Counted from the first letter of the stretch, positions 53,280-62,810 are shown. The stretch is DNA of 64,000 bases from Amycolatopsis deserti (GCF_014653945.1 NZ_BNAU01000001.1:1488001-1552000); one strand, 5' to 3'. Notes: a model not told the origin generated them from the sequence alone. Program-made: numbers and translations.

Positions 53280-54193
53280 GCCGCTTCCTCCGTCGCGGAA
53301 AAGGTCCCCTCCTCGAAGTCGGCGGTCCACACCTTCTGCATCATGTGCCAGTCCGCCGGGTGCGCCGCGATGTCCCCGGCGAAGACGTCGGCCAGCGCCT
53401 GGGTCGCGGCGGGCACCTCGGTGCGGTGCGCCACGCGGATCCGCGGGTGGATGCGGATCCCCCAGCCGTCCTCGGTGAACCAGCTGCCCACCGGCAGCAG
53501 CGCGGCGCCGGTGCTGGCCGCCAGCCGCGCCGGGCCGGCCGGCATGCTGGTCTTCTCGCCGAAGAACGACACCGGCACGCCGCTGCCGGACAGGTCGCGG
53601 TCGGCGATCAGGCACACCACCCGGTTCTCCCGCAGCCGCTGCAGCAGCAACCGGAACGAGCCGGTGCCGCCGTCGGCGGAGAGGATCTCGAACCCGAGCG
53701 ACTCGCGGTAGGCCACGAACCGCTGGAACAGCGACTCCGGCTTCAGCCGCTCGACGACCGTGGTGAACGGGCCGTACCGGCCGACCGCCCAGATTCCGGG
53801 TACGTCCCAGTTCCCGCTGTGCGGCAGGGCGACCACCGCGCCGTTGCCCTCGGCCAGCGCCGCGTCGAGGTTCTCCACGCCGCTGATGGTCGCGCCGACG
53901 CGGGCCCGGATGTCGTCGGCGTCCATGGTGGGCAGGCGGAACGCCTCGTGCCAGTAGCGCGCGTAGGAGCGCACGGCCTGCCGGGTGAGCTCGTCGAGTT
54001 CGGTCTCGTCCGCTTGCGGCACGACGCGGGCGAGGTTGCGGCGCAGCTGCCGCACGCCGGGGCCCTTGCGCTTCGCGGCGAAGTCCGCGGCCAGCCCGAA
54101 GCCGGCCTTGGCCAGCGGCACCGGCAGGCGGCGCACCACGTTCCAGCCGGCCGCGTAGCCGAGGTCGGCCATCCGCTCGCCGAACCGGCCCAT
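53276..54193 (-). CDS. patA: Phosphatidylinositol mannoside acyltransferase PatA
   Basis: A 305-residue lauroyl-acyltransferase-family (LpxL/HtrB-like) protein. The catalytic H(X)4D motif is HSGNWD (His125, Asp130). Later ADRDLSGSGVPVSFFG and PARLAASTGAALLPV are typical. It acylates the mannose of PIM from acyl-CoA at the membrane. ATG 54193 overlaps the pgsA stop (TGATG). Counterpart of Rv2611c. Confidence 0.92.
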   Translation of the reverse strand: MGRFGERMADLGYAAGWNVVRRLPVPLAKAGFGLAADFAAKRKGPGVRQLRRNLARVVPQADETELDELTRQAVRSYARYWHEAFRLPTMDADDIRARVGATISGVENLDAALAEGNGAVVALPHSGNWDVPGIWAVGRYGPFTTVVERLKPESLFQRFVAYRESLGFEILSADGGTGSFRLLLQRLRENRVVCLIADRDLSGSGVPVSFFGEKTSMPAGPARLAASTGAALLPVGSWFTEDGWGIRIHPRIRVAHRTEVPAATQALADVFAGDIAAHPADWHMMQKVWTADFEEGTFSATEEAA

Positions 54194-54801
54194 CAGCCCG
54201 CCTCCCGGGCGGAGGCGGCGACCGCCAGCATGCGCTGGATCGTGGTGATGATCGAGCCGAGCGCGAGCAGCCACAGGGTGCCCTCGACGGCGAACGGCAC
54301 GCCCAGCCCCTCCAGACCGGTCCCGACGAGCGCGATGATCAGCCGCTCGGCGCGCTCGATCAGCCCACCGTCGGCCTTGAGCCCCTCCGCCTCGGCACGG
54401 GCCTTGATGTAGGAGATCACCTGGGCCAGCACGAGGCAGATCAGGCAGGCCGCGGCGGCGCGCAGGTTGTGCTCGACCGCGAAGCACCACCACGCGATGC
54501 CGGCGAACAGGGCGCCGTCGGCGAGCCGGTCGCAGGTCGCGTCCAGGGTCGCGCCGAACGGGGTGCCGTACCCGCGGGCGCGGGCCATCGCGCCGTCGAG
54601 CAGGTCGAGCATCGCGAAGCCCCACACGGTGAACGTGCCGGCGAGCAGCATCCCGTTCGGGAAGAACACCAGGGCACAGGCGATCGCGCCGGCCGTGCCG
54701 ATCATGGTCATCGCGTTCGGGGTGAGCCCGGCCCGCACCAGCGCGTGGCCGAGCGGGTCCAGGGCTCGCGAGACGGACGCTCGCGCGAAGATGTTCAGCA
54801 T
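54193..54801 (-). CDS. pgsA: Phosphatidylinositol phosphate synthase PgsA
   Basis: A 202-residue CDP-alcohol phosphotransferase with about six helices. The signature DLLDGAMAR...G...D...D places metal-binding Asp66, Asp69, Asp87 and Asp91. It joins CDP-diacylglycerol and inositol 1-phosphate to start PI synthesis in actinobacteria. ATG 54801 gives the family-like start MLNIFARASVSR; an upstream frame to 54897 is possible but not family-like, and no strong ribosome site precedes 54801. It is the first gene of the PIM operon here. Confidence 0.92.
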   Translation of the reverse strand: MLNIFARASVSRALDPLGHALVRAGLTPNAMTMIGTAGAIACALVFFPNGMLLAGTFTVWGFAMLDLLDGAMARARGYGTPFGATLDATCDRLADGALFAGIAWWCFAVEHNLRAAAACLICLVLAQVISYIKARAEAEGLKADGGLIERAERLIIALVGTGLEGLGVPFAVEGTLWLLALGSIITTIQRMLAVAASAREAG

Positions 54802-54945
54802 CAGATCGTCGGGGTGGCGGTATCGGCGGGCATGTCCATCGCTCTCGGCGTTCCACCTGGGGCTGCGGGGTCGGTTTGCTGACCGCAGCCTATCCACCCG
54901 CTACGACACTCCGGTGACGCGGCGCGCCCAAGGCGCCGCGCGTGC

Positions 54946-55452
54946 TCAGGCGAGCTGGTCCAGGTGCTCGTCCACGGCGGCCATCGCCTTGGCGCACTGG
55001 GGCGTGAGCTGATCGCGGATCGCCTCGGAGATCTCCCCCAGCGCCCGCACCTGGTCCGGGGTGAGCGCGTCGAACAGGGCCTCGCGCACGGCCTCGACGT
55101 GCCCGGGAGCTGCGGCTTCGAGCGCGGCGAAGCCCCGGTCGGTCAGCGTGGCGAACGAGCCGCGCTTGTCCGTGCCGCAGCTGTCGCGGCGCACCCAGCC
55201 GTTGGCCTCCAGGCGCGCCACCGCGTGCGAGAGCCGGCTGCGTGACGAATGGCACTTCTCGGCCAGCTCGCTCATCCGCAGCGTGCGGCCGGGCGCCTCG
55301 GACAGCACGACGAGGACCTCGTAGTAGGTGTGCGGCATGCCGGCGTCGCGCTGGAGCTGGGAATCCACGTGGCCGCGCAGCATGGTGACGGCGACCGAGA
55401 ACGCGCGCCACACACGCTGTTCGTCTTCGCTGAGCCATCGCGGTTCGGACAT
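54946..55452 (-). CDS. MarR-family transcriptional regulator
   Basis: A 168-residue regulator with the MarR winged helix: LRMSELAEKCHSSRSRLSHAV, then LEANGWVRRDSCGTDKRGSFATLTDRG. ATG 55452 is preferred over ATG 55461, because a TACGAT -10 box ends 7 nt before it, fitting a leaderless transcript. Two palindromes (about 55472-55485 and 55504-55519) lie between it and the divergent yceI gene and are its likely operators. MarR proteins are usually released by phenolic or oxidising ligands. Confidence 0.88.
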   Translation of the reverse strand: MSEPRWLSEDEQRVWRAFSVAVTMLRGHVDSQLQRDAGMPHTYYEVLVVLSEAPGRTLRMSELAEKCHSSRSRLSHAVARLEANGWVRRDSCGTDKRGSFATLTDRGFAALEAAAPGHVEAVREALFDALTPDQVRALGEISEAIRDQLTPQCAKAMAAVDEHLDQLA

Positions 55453-55471
55453 GTGGTACATCGTACCCCTA

Positions 55472-55485
55472 GTTGAGAGCTCAAC
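55472..55485. promoter_or_regulatory. MarR operator O1 overlapping the yceI -35 box
   Basis: GTTGAG-AG-CTCAAC, perfect 6-bp arms. Its TTGAGA (55473-55478) is the -35 of the yceI promoter, with TACTGT (55496-55501) 17 nt downstream as -10. Confidence 0.7.
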
Positions 55486-55503
55486 CAGTCTTCGCTACTG
55501 TGT

Positions 55504-55519
55504 GGTTGAGGGCTCAACC
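55504..55519. promoter_or_regulatory. MarR operator O2 downstream of the yceI -10 box
   Basis: GGTTGAG-GG-CTCAACC, perfect 7-bp arms. Its centre is 33 bp from that of O1, about three helical turns, so both sites face the same side of the DNA. Confidence 0.7.
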
Positions 55520-55546
55520 AAGCATACGTTCGCAAGGAGACACCTG

Positions 55547-56095
55547 ATGACCGCTTCGACGACCGAGATCCCCGGTTACATCGCCGGCACCTGGACCATC
55601 GACTCCACCCACTCCGACGTCGACTTCGTCGTGCGCCACCTGGGCGTGTCGAAGGTCCGCGGCCGCTTCGCCGAGGTCGAGGGCGAAATCGTGACCGGCG
55701 CCGACCTCACGGACTCGAAGGTCACCGCCACCATCAAGGCCGACAGCATCGACACCAAGAACGCCGACCGCGACGCGCACGTCAAGAACGCGGACTTCCT
55801 GGACGTCGAGCAGTTCCCGACCCTGACCTTCGTCTCCACCGGTGTGCGCGCCGAGGACGGCGAGTACTTCATCGACGGTGAGCTGACCCTGCACGGCGTC
55901 ACCAAGCCGGTCACGCTGGCCGCGGAGGTCGGCGGCTTCGCCGACGGCATGACCGAGGGCAGCAAGGTCTTCGGCATCTCCGCCACCACCGAGATCAAGC
56001 GCAGCGACTTCGGCGTGGGCGCCAGCGTCCCGAGCGCCGTGGTGAGCGACAAGGTGCGGATCGAGCTGAACATCGAGGCCGGCCTGCAGGCCTGA
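55547..56095 (+). CDS. YceI-family lipid-binding protein (cytoplasmic type)
   Basis: A 182-residue YceI-domain protein. The lipocalin-like beta-barrel signature begins GTWTIDSTHSDVDFVVRHLGVSKVRGRF, followed by DSIDTKNADRDAHVKNADFLD and LTLHGVTKPVTL. No signal peptide is present, so it is cytosolic, unlike E. coli YceI. The family binds polyisoprenoid-like lipids. AAGGAG precedes ATG 55547. It is divergent from the MarR gene and under the two MarR palindromes. Physiological role unknown; stress response is plausible. Confidence 0.9.
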   Translation: MTASTTEIPGYIAGTWTIDSTHSDVDFVVRHLGVSKVRGRFAEVEGEIVTGADLTDSKVTATIKADSIDTKNADRDAHVKNADFLDVEQFPTLTFVSTGVRAEDGEYFIDGELTLHGVTKPVTLAAEVGGFADGMTEGSKVFGISATTEIKRSDFGVGASVPSAVVSDKVRIELNIEAGLQA

Positions 56096-56105
56096 GAACC
56101 TCGTG

Positions 56106-56147
56106 GCGAAAAGGGTCCGGACGGGCGCTCCGTCCGGGCCCTTTCGC
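56106..56147. terminator. Bidirectional terminator between yceI and the HIT gene
   Basis: A long stem (56106-56124 with 56130-56147) with one bulged A and one G-T pair, and a 5-nt loop. It lies between two convergent stops only 53 nt apart. Confidence 0.75.
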
Positions 56148-56148
56148 G

Positions 56149-56700
56149 CTACTGGACCCGTTTCCAGGCGTCCGAGAGCAGCTCGCGCGTTTCGCCCAGC
56201 AGCTGGGGCAGCACCTTCGTCTGGCCGATCACCGGCATGAAGTTCGCGTCGCCGCCCCAGCGCGGGACCAGGTGCTGGTGCAGGTGCGCCGCGATGCCGG
56301 CACCGGCGATCACGCCCTGGTTCATCCCGATGTTGAACCCGTGCGCCCCGGACACCGACCGCACCACCTTCATCGCGTGCTGGGTGAACTCCGCCAGCTC
56401 CCGCGTCTCCTCCGGGGTCAGGTCCGGGTAGTCCGCCACGTGCCGGTACGGCAGCACCATCAGGTGTCCCGGGTTGTACGGGTACAGGTTCAGCACCGCC
56501 CACACGTGCTCACCCCGCGCGAGGATCAGCGCGTCGGCGTCGTCCAGGCCGAGCAGTCGGCAGAACGGGCACCCCTCGGGCTCGTCGCCCTCCGGTTTGT
56601 CCTGCCCCTGCACGTAGGCCAGCCGGTGCGGGGTCCACAGCCGCTGCAACGCGTCCGGCACCCCGACCCCGTCCTGACCCACCAGCTCCGGCTCGGTCAA
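56149..56700 (-). CDS. HIT-family hydrolase/phosphorylase (AP4A phosphorylase-like)
   Basis: A 183-residue HIT protein. The catalytic triad His lies in [12 protein letters not shown], with a CPFC zinc-type pair near residue 44 and [18 protein letters not shown] upstream. It corresponds to Rv2613c, which degrades diadenosine tetraphosphate. It starts at TTG 56700 overlapping the thrS stop (TTGA), so it is translationally coupled to threonyl-tRNA synthetase, an enzyme class known to form such dinucleotides. Confidence 0.88.
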   Translation of the reverse strand: MTEPELVGQDGVGVPDALQRLWTPHRLAYVQGQDKPEGDEPEGCPFCRLLGLDDADALILARGEHVWAVLNLYPYNPGHLMVLPYRHVADYPDLTPEETRELAEFTQHAMKVVRSVSGAHGFNIGMNQGVIAGAGIAAHLHQHLVPRWGGDANFMPVIGQTKVLPQLLGETRELLSDAWKRVQ

Positions 56701-58724
56701 GGCAGGACCGCCTTGAGCGCCTCGGCCGTCGGCGAGCTGTTCTCCCTCCGCGCGATCCAGCCGGCGATCGCCTCCACCGCGTCGGCCACCGGCACCCCGT
56801 TGATCTGGCTGCCGTCGCGGAACCGGAACGACACCGCGCCCGCCTCGACGTCCTTGCCGCCGGCCAGCACCATGAACGGCACCTTCTGCGTGGTGTGGGT
56901 GCGGATCTTCTTCTGCATCCGGTCGTCGCTGGTGTCCACCTCGACGCGGATCCCCTTGGCGCGCAACGCCTTCTCCACCCCGCGCAGGTGCTCGGCGTGC
57001 TCGTCGGCGATCGGGATCCCGACCACCTGCACCGGCGCCAGCCACGCCGGGAACGCGCCCGCGTAGTGCTCGGTGAGCACCCCGAAGAACCGCTCGATCG
57101 ACCCGAACAGCGCGCGGTGGATGACCACCGGCTGCTTGCGGCTGCCGTCGGCGGCGGTGTAGCTCAGCTCGAACCGCTTGGGGTGGTTGAAGTCCAGCTG
57201 GATGGTCGACATCTGCCAGGACCGGCCGATGGCGTCCTTGGCCTGCACCGAGATCTTCGGGCCGTAGTAGGCCGCGCCGCCCGGGTCCGGCACCAGCTCC
57301 AGCCCGGAGTCGATGGCGGCCTGCCGCAGCGTCTCGGTGGCCTCCTCCCACTCCTCGTCGGAGCCGATGAACTTGTCCGAGTCACCGCGGGTGGACAACT
57401 CGAGGTAGAAGTCCGAGAGACCGTAGTCGGCCAGCAGGTCCAGCACGAACCGCAGCAGCGACCGCAGCTCGCCCGGCATCTGCTCCTGCGTGCAGTAGAT
57501 GTGCGAGTCGTCCATGGTCAGCCCGCGCACGCGGGTCAGGCCGTGCACCACACCGGACTTCTCGTACCGGTACACCGTGCCGAACTCGAACAGCCGCAGC
57601 GGCAGCTCCCGGTAGGACCGCCCGCGCGATTTGAAGATCAGGTGGTGCATCGGGCAGTTCATCGCCTTGAGGTAGTACTCCTCGCCCTCCAGGGGCAGCG
57701 GCGGGAACATCGTGTCGGCGTAGTAGGGCAGGTGGCCCGAGGTGTAGAACAGCCCGCTCTTGGTGATGTGCGGGGTGTTCACGAACTCGTAGCCGGACTC
57801 CTCGTGGCGGCGGCGCGAGTAGTTCTCCAGCTCGCGCCGGATGATGCCGCCCTTGGGGTGGAACACCGGCAGGCCCGAGCCGATCTCCTCGGGGAAGGAG
57901 AACAGGTCCAGCTCCGCACCCAGGCGGCGGTGGTCACGCCGCTCCGCCTCGGCCAGCCGCTCCAGGTAGGCGTCCTGCGCCTCGGCCGACTCCCACGCGG
58001 TGCCGTAGATCCGCTGCAGCTGCGGGTTCTTCTCACTGCCGCGCCAGTAGGCGGCGGCCACGCGGGTCAGCTTGAACGCCGGGATGAACTTCGTGGTGGG
58101 CACGTGCGGGCCGCGGCACAGGTCGCTCCACACGCGCTCCTTGGTGCGCGGGTCGAGGTTGTCGTAGATCGTCAGCTCGCCGCCACCGACCTCCATCACC
58201 TCGGAAGTATCCACATCGGACTTGAGGTCGATGAGTTCCAGCTTGAACGGCTCGTCGGCGAGCTCCTCGCGCGCCTGATCGACCGAGTCGAAGCGGCGGC
58301 GGGAGAACTGCTGCGCCCCCTTGATGATCTGCTTCATGCGCTTCTCCAGCGCCTGCAGGTCCTCCGGGGTGAACGGCTTGTCGACGAGGAAGTCGTAGTA
58401 GAAGCCGTCCTTGACGGGCGGGCCGATGCCGAGCTTGGCCTCCGGGAACTGCTGCTGGACGGCCTGGGCGAGCACGTGCGCCGCGGAGTGGCGGATGACG
58501 CTGCGGCCGTCCTCGGTGTCCGCCGCGACGGGCTCCACGGAGGCGTCCGCTTCGGGCGCCCACGCCAGGTCGCGCAGGCGCCCGTCGGCGTCGCGGACGA
58601 CGACGATCGCGTCCGGCCCCTTGGTCGGCAGGCCCGCCTCGCGGATCGCGGCTCCGGCCGTGGTCCCGGCCGGCACCACCACGCTGACGGCGGGTGCGGC
58701 TGCGGCGGACGACGGCTGGTTCAC
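56697..58724 (-). CDS. thrS: Threonyl-tRNA synthetase
   Basis: A 675-residue class II synthetase with a TGS-like N-terminus, the editing/second domain ([17 protein letters not shown]), the catalytic core with zinc ligand Cys in [12 protein letters not shown], and the anticodon-binding domain ([17 protein letters not shown]). Motif 2 is [14 protein letters not shown] and motif 3 [15 protein letters not shown] 58724 follows AAGGAG. No T-box is visible in the 74-nt leader. It heads the thrS-HIT unit upstream of the PIM genes. Confidence 0.96.
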   Translation of the reverse strand: MNQPSSAAAAPAVSVVVPAGTTAGAAIREAGLPTKGPDAIVVVRDADGRLRDLAWAPEADASVEPVAADTEDGRSVIRHSAAHVLAQAVQQQFPEAKLGIGPPVKDGFYYDFLVDKPFTPEDLQALEKRMKQIIKGAQQFSRRRFDSVDQAREELADEPFKLELIDLKSDVDTSEVMEVGGGELTIYDNLDPRTKERVWSDLCRGPHVPTTKFIPAFKLTRVAAAYWRGSEKNPQLQRIYGTAWESAEAQDAYLERLAEAERRDHRRLGAELDLFSFPEEIGSGLPVFHPKGGIIRRELENYSRRRHEESGYEFVNTPHITKSGLFYTSGHLPYYADTMFPPLPLEGEEYYLKAMNCPMHHLIFKSRGRSYRELPLRLFEFGTVYRYEKSGVVHGLTRVRGLTMDDSHIYCTQEQMPGELRSLLRFVLDLLADYGLSDFYLELSTRGDSDKFIGSDEEWEEATETLRQAAIDSGLELVPDPGGAAYYGPKISVQAKDAIGRSWQMSTIQLDFNHPKRFELSYTAADGSRKQPVVIHRALFGSIERFFGVLTEHYAGAFPAWLAPVQVVGIPIADEHAEHLRGVEKALRAKGIRVEVDTSDDRMQKKIRTHTTQKVPFMVLAGGKDVEAGAVSFRFRDGSQINGVPVADAVEAIAGWIARRENSSPTAEALKAVLP

Positions 58725-58798
58725 GATGGGCTCCTTCGAACGAAGTGATGTCCCACCGATGCTATCCGCCGCCCGCCCGCGGCCTTCCGCGAGGGACT

Positions 58799-59413
58799 TC
58801 AGACGGTCTCGACGACCTCGTCGTAGTCCAGCCGCGGCAGCCGGTCGAACCACGGGTTCTCCCCCGGCTTGCCGACGTTGACCACGACCAGGGACTTCCA
58901 CTTGCGGTCGGCGAAGAACTCCGCGTCGATCCCCGCGGCGTCGAAGCCGGTCATCGGGCCGGCGGCCAGCCCGGCGGCGCGCACGCCGATGATGAAGTAG
59001 CCGATCTGCAGCAGCGCGTTCAGCCGCGCGAAGCCCTCCCGGCCGGACTCGTCGGCGAACATGTCCTTGGCGTCCGGCTTGTGCGGGAACGTTTTGGGCA
59101 GGTTCTCGTGGAAGTCGATGTCGGCGGCCAGCACCACGGTCACCGGGGCGGCGGCGGTCTTGGCGCGGTTGCCCTCGGACATGTGCGGCAGCAGCCGCTG
59201 CTTGCCCTCCTCGGTGCGGATCACCAGCGCGCGCAGCGGCTGGGTGTTCATCGACGTCGGCGCCCACTTCACCAGGTCGTAGATCGCCTGGATCTGCTCC
59301 TCGCCCACCGGCTCATCGGAGAACGAGTTCGCCGTGCGCGCCTCGCGGAACAGCAGGTCCTGCACGTCCTGCGGCAGGTGGAGGCTGTCGGCGAGGCTGA
59401 CGGTAGAGGTCAT
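58799..59413 (-). CDS. Nitroreductase-family protein, RutE/malonic semialdehyde reductase type
   Basis: A 204-residue FMN-dependent nitroreductase. [36 protein letters not shown] and [12 protein letters not shown] are typical of the RutE/HadB subgroup that reduces small aldehydes, quinones or nitro compounds. ATG 59413 is followed upstream by the MarR-like palindrome at 59459-59476, suggesting shared control with yceI. It is 74 nt upstream of thrS on the same strand. The physiological substrate is unknown. Confidence 0.88.
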   Translation of the reverse strand: MTSTVSLADSLHLPQDVQDLLFREARTANSFSDEPVGEEQIQAIYDLVKWAPTSMNTQPLRALVIRTEEGKQRLLPHMSEGNRAKTAAAPVTVVLAADIDFHENLPKTFPHKPDAKDMFADESGREGFARLNALLQIGYFIIGVRAAGLAAGPMTGFDAAGIDAEFFADRKWKSLVVVNVGKPGENPWFDRLPRLDYDEVVETV

Positions 59414-59458
59414 GGGTACTCCCGAGAGACGTGTCTGGTGCCTTCCCTCCCCACAACC

Positions 59459-59476
59459 TAGTTGAGCGCTTGACTA
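59459..59476. promoter_or_regulatory. MarR-like palindrome upstream of the nitroreductase gene
   Basis: TAGTTGAGCGCTTGACTA, an 18-bp imperfect palindrome (two mismatched pairs), shares TAGTTGAGNGCT with operator O1 of the MarR/yceI region 4 kb away. It lies 46 nt before the start codon. Confidence 0.5.
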
Positions 59477-59494
59477 TTTCCCGTGTGCGGCTCG

Positions 59495-60301
59495 TCACTC
59501 GTAGACGCGGACCCAGTCCACCTCGGCGGTGCTGCGCATCGGCGGCGTGGGCTTGTGCCGGTTGTGGTTCTGCTGGATGACCAGGTGCATCGGCTCGCTC
59601 GGGATGGTGCCCGGCCTGCCGTAGGTCGCCCAGGCCACGCCGTCGATGTAGCAGGTGATGTGGTCGGGCTGCCATTCCACGGCGTAGTTGTGCCACTGGG
59701 TGATGTCCAGGTCCTTGCGGGTGTGCCCGGCGTCGATGTTGCCCGGGCCGTGCAGCCAGCTCTCCACGTACTGACGCGCCGGGTCGTAGATCTCGGCGAA
59801 GTCGATCTCGCCGTCGAGGTTGGTGTCGCTTTCCGGCCACAGCAGCAGCACCGGGTTGAAGTCGGGGTCGGCCGGCGCCGGGAAGCGCGCCCGGACTTCC
59901 CACCGGCCGTAGGTGCGGTCCTCGTGCCAGGCGATGCCGCAGGTGGCGGCGGTGTCGTCGCCGTCGCCGACGAGGGTGAGGATGCCGCCGTGGACCACGC
60001 ACTGGTCGGCGCTCAGCGTTTCCCCCGAGACCGGGTTGTGGCCCTGGTAGACCTCCCAGTCGGCGGTGTTCACCCGGCGGCCGTCGAAGTCGTCCTGGGC
60101 GATCAGCCGCCAGCCGTAGGTGACCGCGGCCTCGTCGGACGGCTCGGGGGTGATCACGGCGGTGCTCGGCGCCGCGGTGACCGCGGTCGGCGACGCCCCC
60201 TCGCCGCTGCCGTCGAACCGCTCCGACGTCACCCGCACGGCGAGAATCGCGACACCCGCCAGGACTACGCAGGCGATCAGGATGACTACGCGACGCACCA
60301 C
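59495..60301 (-). CDS. Secreted or membrane-anchored glycoside hydrolase family 16 protein
   Basis: A 268-residue protein with an N-terminal hydrophobic segment (residues 4-24) followed by a Ser/Thr/Pro linker and a GH16 domain. The catalytic motif is EIDFAE (Glu165, Asp167, Glu170). GRWEVRARFPAP and DITQWHNYAVEWQPDHITCYIDG are typical. GH16 enzymes cut beta-1,3/1,4-glucans or similar polysaccharides. Lack of a clear signal-peptidase site suggests anchoring. It is next to a glycosyltransferase gene, hinting at processing of a surface polysaccharide rather than scavenging. Confidence 0.85.
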   Translation of the reverse strand: MVRRVVILIACVVLAGVAILAVRVTSERFDGSGEGASPTAVTAAPSTAVITPEPSDEAAVTYGWRLIAQDDFDGRRVNTADWEVYQGHNPVSGETLSADQCVVHGGILTLVGDGDDTAATCGIAWHEDRTYGRWEVRARFPAPADPDFNPVLLLWPESDTNLDGEIDFAEIYDPARQYVESWLHGPGNIDAGHTRKDLDITQWHNYAVEWQPDHITCYIDGVAWATYGRPGTIPSEPMHLVIQQNHNRHKPTPPMRSTAEVDWVRVYE

Positions 60302-60337
60302 CGCGACAACTTATCGTCCCCCGGACGGGTGGCCGCT

Positions 60338-61174
60338 CTAGCCCCGCTCGCCCTGTCGCTTCGCCACCAGGAACAGCGCCTGGCGCCGCAGGCGTGCACC
60401 CGGCGCCATCGCCGCGCCGACGAGCCGGTCGACCGGCCGCACGCCCCACCCCGGGTCGCTGGCCAGCCCCTCGGACAGCGCCCGCTGCTCGGCGTACTCC
60501 GCGCGCTGCGCCCGCGCCGACAGCGAGCCGCGGCCGATCCGGAACGCCGCCAGGGACTCCGGCTGGCCGAAGAAGTCACCGTGGCCGAGCAGCCCGATCC
60601 ACAGCGCGAGGTCCATCGGGAACGTCCAGCGCGCGTCCCAGCCGCCGACCGCGTCGAACTGCTCGCGGCGGAACAACGCGCCACCCGGCTCGCCCAGCGG
60701 GTTGCCACCGTGGCGGACGATCTTGCGGATCACCGCGCTCGCCTCGTGGCGGCCCACCAGCCCGCGCAGCCCCCGGTTGGCGGCCAGGACCTCGCCGGTC
60801 TCGCTGATCATGTCGCGGCGCGAGCACACCAGCGCGATGCCCGGATCGGTCGCCAGCACCTCGTACTGGCGGCGCACGCAGTCCGGGTGCAGCAGGTCGT
60901 CCGCGCACAGCACCTTCACGAACCGGCCGCTGGATTCGGCCACGACGCGGTTCCAGTTCTCCGCCAGCGGCAGCACCCGGTCGTTGCGGAGCACCTTCAG
61001 CCGCGGATCGGTGAAGCCCCGCAGGATCTCCGCGGTCGCGTCGGTCGAGGCGTTGTCGAGCACGACGAGCTCGAAGTCGTCGAAGGTCTGCGCGAGGACG
61101 CTGGAGACGGTGTCGGCGATGTACCGCCCGGCCTGGTAGGCCGGGACGCACACGGAGACCGCGGCCGCGCTCAC
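60338..61174 (-). CDS. Family 2 glycosyltransferase
   Basis: A 278-residue GT-A enzyme. VCVPAYQAGRYIADTVSSVL opens the fold, with DNASTD and the DxD-like CADDLLHPDC. ALFRREQFDAVGGWDARW marks the acceptor side. It has no membrane helices. It would add a sugar to a lipid-linked or surface glycan. GTG 61174 follows AAGGGGG. Divergent from the exported hydrolase gene over 56 bp. Confidence 0.87.
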   Translation of the reverse strand: MSAAAVSVCVPAYQAGRYIADTVSSVLAQTFDDFELVVLDNASTDATAEILRGFTDPRLKVLRNDRVLPLAENWNRVVAESSGRFVKVLCADDLLHPDCVRRQYEVLATDPGIALVCSRRDMISETGEVLAANRGLRGLVGRHEASAVIRKIVRHGGNPLGEPGGALFRREQFDAVGGWDARWTFPMDLALWIGLLGHGDFFGQPESLAAFRIGRGSLSARAQRAEYAEQRALSEGLASDPGWGVRPVDRLVGAAMAPGARLRRQALFLVAKRQGERG

Positions 61175-61230
61175 GGCTTTTCCCCCTTCCGGGTGTAGCT
61201 CTGAACAGGCAAAACGATGATCGGTCGCGC

Positions 61231-62574
61231 ATGCTGGCACGCGTGGGGATCTTCGCGATGGTCGCCCTGCTCGTGGCGGGGCTCTTCGGCTGGCCTCCGG
61301 TTGATCGGGACCAACCCCCGGCGCCGCCGGCCGTGACGCTGCTGCCCGGCACCGGGGATGGGCTCGTACTCGGCGTGACGCACGCACAGTACAGCCTCGA
61401 CTCGTGGCTCACACCCGGACAGCGGAAGAGCGGAGAACAGATCCTCGGCGCCACCCCGCTGCTGCAGAACCAGCACATCATGGGCTTCGGCGTGGGCAAC
61501 CCCGAGCCCGCGCCCGGCCGCTTCGACTGGTCCCGCCTGGACGAGCGGATGGACCTGATCGAGCGAACCGGCGGCACCCCGGTGATCACCCTGTGCTGCG
61601 CGCCCGACTGGATGAAGGGCGGCGCGGCGGGCACCACCGACTGGGACGACCTGGCGGCCGCCCCGCTGCCCGCCCACTTCGACGACTTCGCGCGCCTGTC
61701 CGCCGAAGTCGCCCAGCGCTACCCGCGGGTCAGGCACTTCCAGGTGTGGAACGAGCTCAAGGGGTTCTGGGACCCGAAGGCCGGCGCCTGGGACGCGAAG
61801 GGCTACACCGACCTGTACAACCAGGTCTACGACGCGGTGAAGGCGGTGCGGCCGGACGCGCTGATCGGCGGCCCGTACGTGGTCCTCAACAGCTGGTCCT
61901 CGGCGGCGGCCACGAACCACCCGTCCGAGTTGCGCGGCCCGTACGGCGTGGTGGACCAGCGGTCGCTGGACGTCGTCGAGTACTGGAACCAGCACAAGCA
62001 CGGCGCCGACTTCGTCGCGCTGGACGCCTCCACCGGCACCCGCGACAAGGGCCTGATCACCACGCCGGACAAGGCCAGCCAGATCTACGCCGACGCGACC
62101 CGCTGGGCACGCAGCCTCACCGGGCTGCCGGTGTGGTGGTCGGAGTTCTACCCGGATACCGCTCCCCCACCCCAGCAGCCCACCGGGAGCGCGAAGAGCG
62201 CGCCCGCGGTGCCGGCCGACCAGGCCCGCGCGGTGGCCACTTTGGACGCCGTCGCCCGTGCGGCGGAGGCCGGCGCGGCGGCGATGCTGCTGTGGCAACC
62301 GGAAGCCAGCGACGACCTGCCGTACGCGGCGCTGTGGTCGGAGGCGCGGCCCGGCACCGACGTGCTGCGGCCGACGAGCCTGACCGCGGCGTGGACGTGG
62401 CTGGCGCCGCGGCTGCGCAAGGGGCTGGTCGACGTGCAGCGGCCCGCGGACGTGGTGCAGTTCAGCACCCCGGGCGGGCAGGTCGTGGTCAACCCGCGCC
62501 CGCAGACCGAGCTGATCCGGGCGGGCGGGCTCAGCGTGCGCTTGCCGCCGCTGACCATCCGGTTGCCGGGCTGA
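61231..62574 (+). CDS. Exported clan GH-A glycoside hydrolase (GH39-like)
   Basis: A 447-residue protein with an N-terminal hydrophobic signal/anchor (residues 4-21) and a TIM-barrel glycosidase. The acid/base Glu175 is in HFQVWNELKG and the nucleophile is likely Glu305 in VWWSEFYPD. The RFDWSRLDERMDLIERTGG segment is typical of GH39/GH5-type enzymes. A Pro/Ala/Ser-rich insertion follows residue 310. Such proteins occur in actinobacterial and proteobacterial exopolysaccharide loci. The substrate is unknown; xylosidase-like activity is one option. It faces right and converges with the next genes. Confidence 0.8.
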   Translation: MLARVGIFAMVALLVAGLFGWPPVDRDQPPAPPAVTLLPGTGDGLVLGVTHAQYSLDSWLTPGQRKSGEQILGATPLLQNQHIMGFGVGNPEPAPGRFDWSRLDERMDLIERTGGTPVITLCCAPDWMKGGAAGTTDWDDLAAAPLPAHFDDFARLSAEVAQRYPRVRHFQVWNELKGFWDPKAGAWDAKGYTDLYNQVYDAVKAVRPDALIGGPYVVLNSWSSAAATNHPSELRGPYGVVDQRSLDVVEYWNQHKHGADFVALDASTGTRDKGLITTPDKASQIYADATRWARSLTGLPVWWSEFYPDTAPPPQQPTGSAKSAPAVPADQARAVATLDAVARAAEAGAAAMLLWQPEASDDLPYAALWSEARPGTDVLRPTSLTAAWTWLAPRLRKGLVDVQRPADVVQFSTPGGQVVVNPRPQTELIRAGGLSVRLPPLTIRLPG

Positions 62575-62579
62575 GCCCG

Positions 62580-62810
62580 TCACAACGTCAGTCCCACCAC
62601 GATTCGCCAGATCGCGCCGACCGCGGTGAGCACGGTCAGCCCCACCGCCACCAGGTCGAGCGTGCGGATCCGCTGGGTGCGCGCCGACGCCGTGTCGGTC
62701 GAGCGGCGGCCGACGTTCATCTCCTTGAGCACGGTCCGCCACCCGAGCACCACCAGCAGCGCCACCCCGAACAGCGCCGTGACGAGGGTGAGGAAGTCGG
62801 CCTGGCTCAC
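62580..62810 (-). CDS. Small two-helix membrane protein
   Basis: A 76-residue protein with membrane helices at about residues 7-23 and 51-71, joined by a basic loop (KEMNVGRRSTDTASARTQR). GTG 62810 overlaps the stop of the acyltransferase gene (GTGA), supporting a real, co-translated gene. No family recognised; likely an accessory of the polysaccharide locus. Confidence 0.65.
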   Translation of the reverse strand: MSQADFLTLVTALFGVALLVVLGWRTVLKEMNVGRRSTDTASARTQRIRTLDLVAVGLTVLTAVGAIWRIVVGLTL

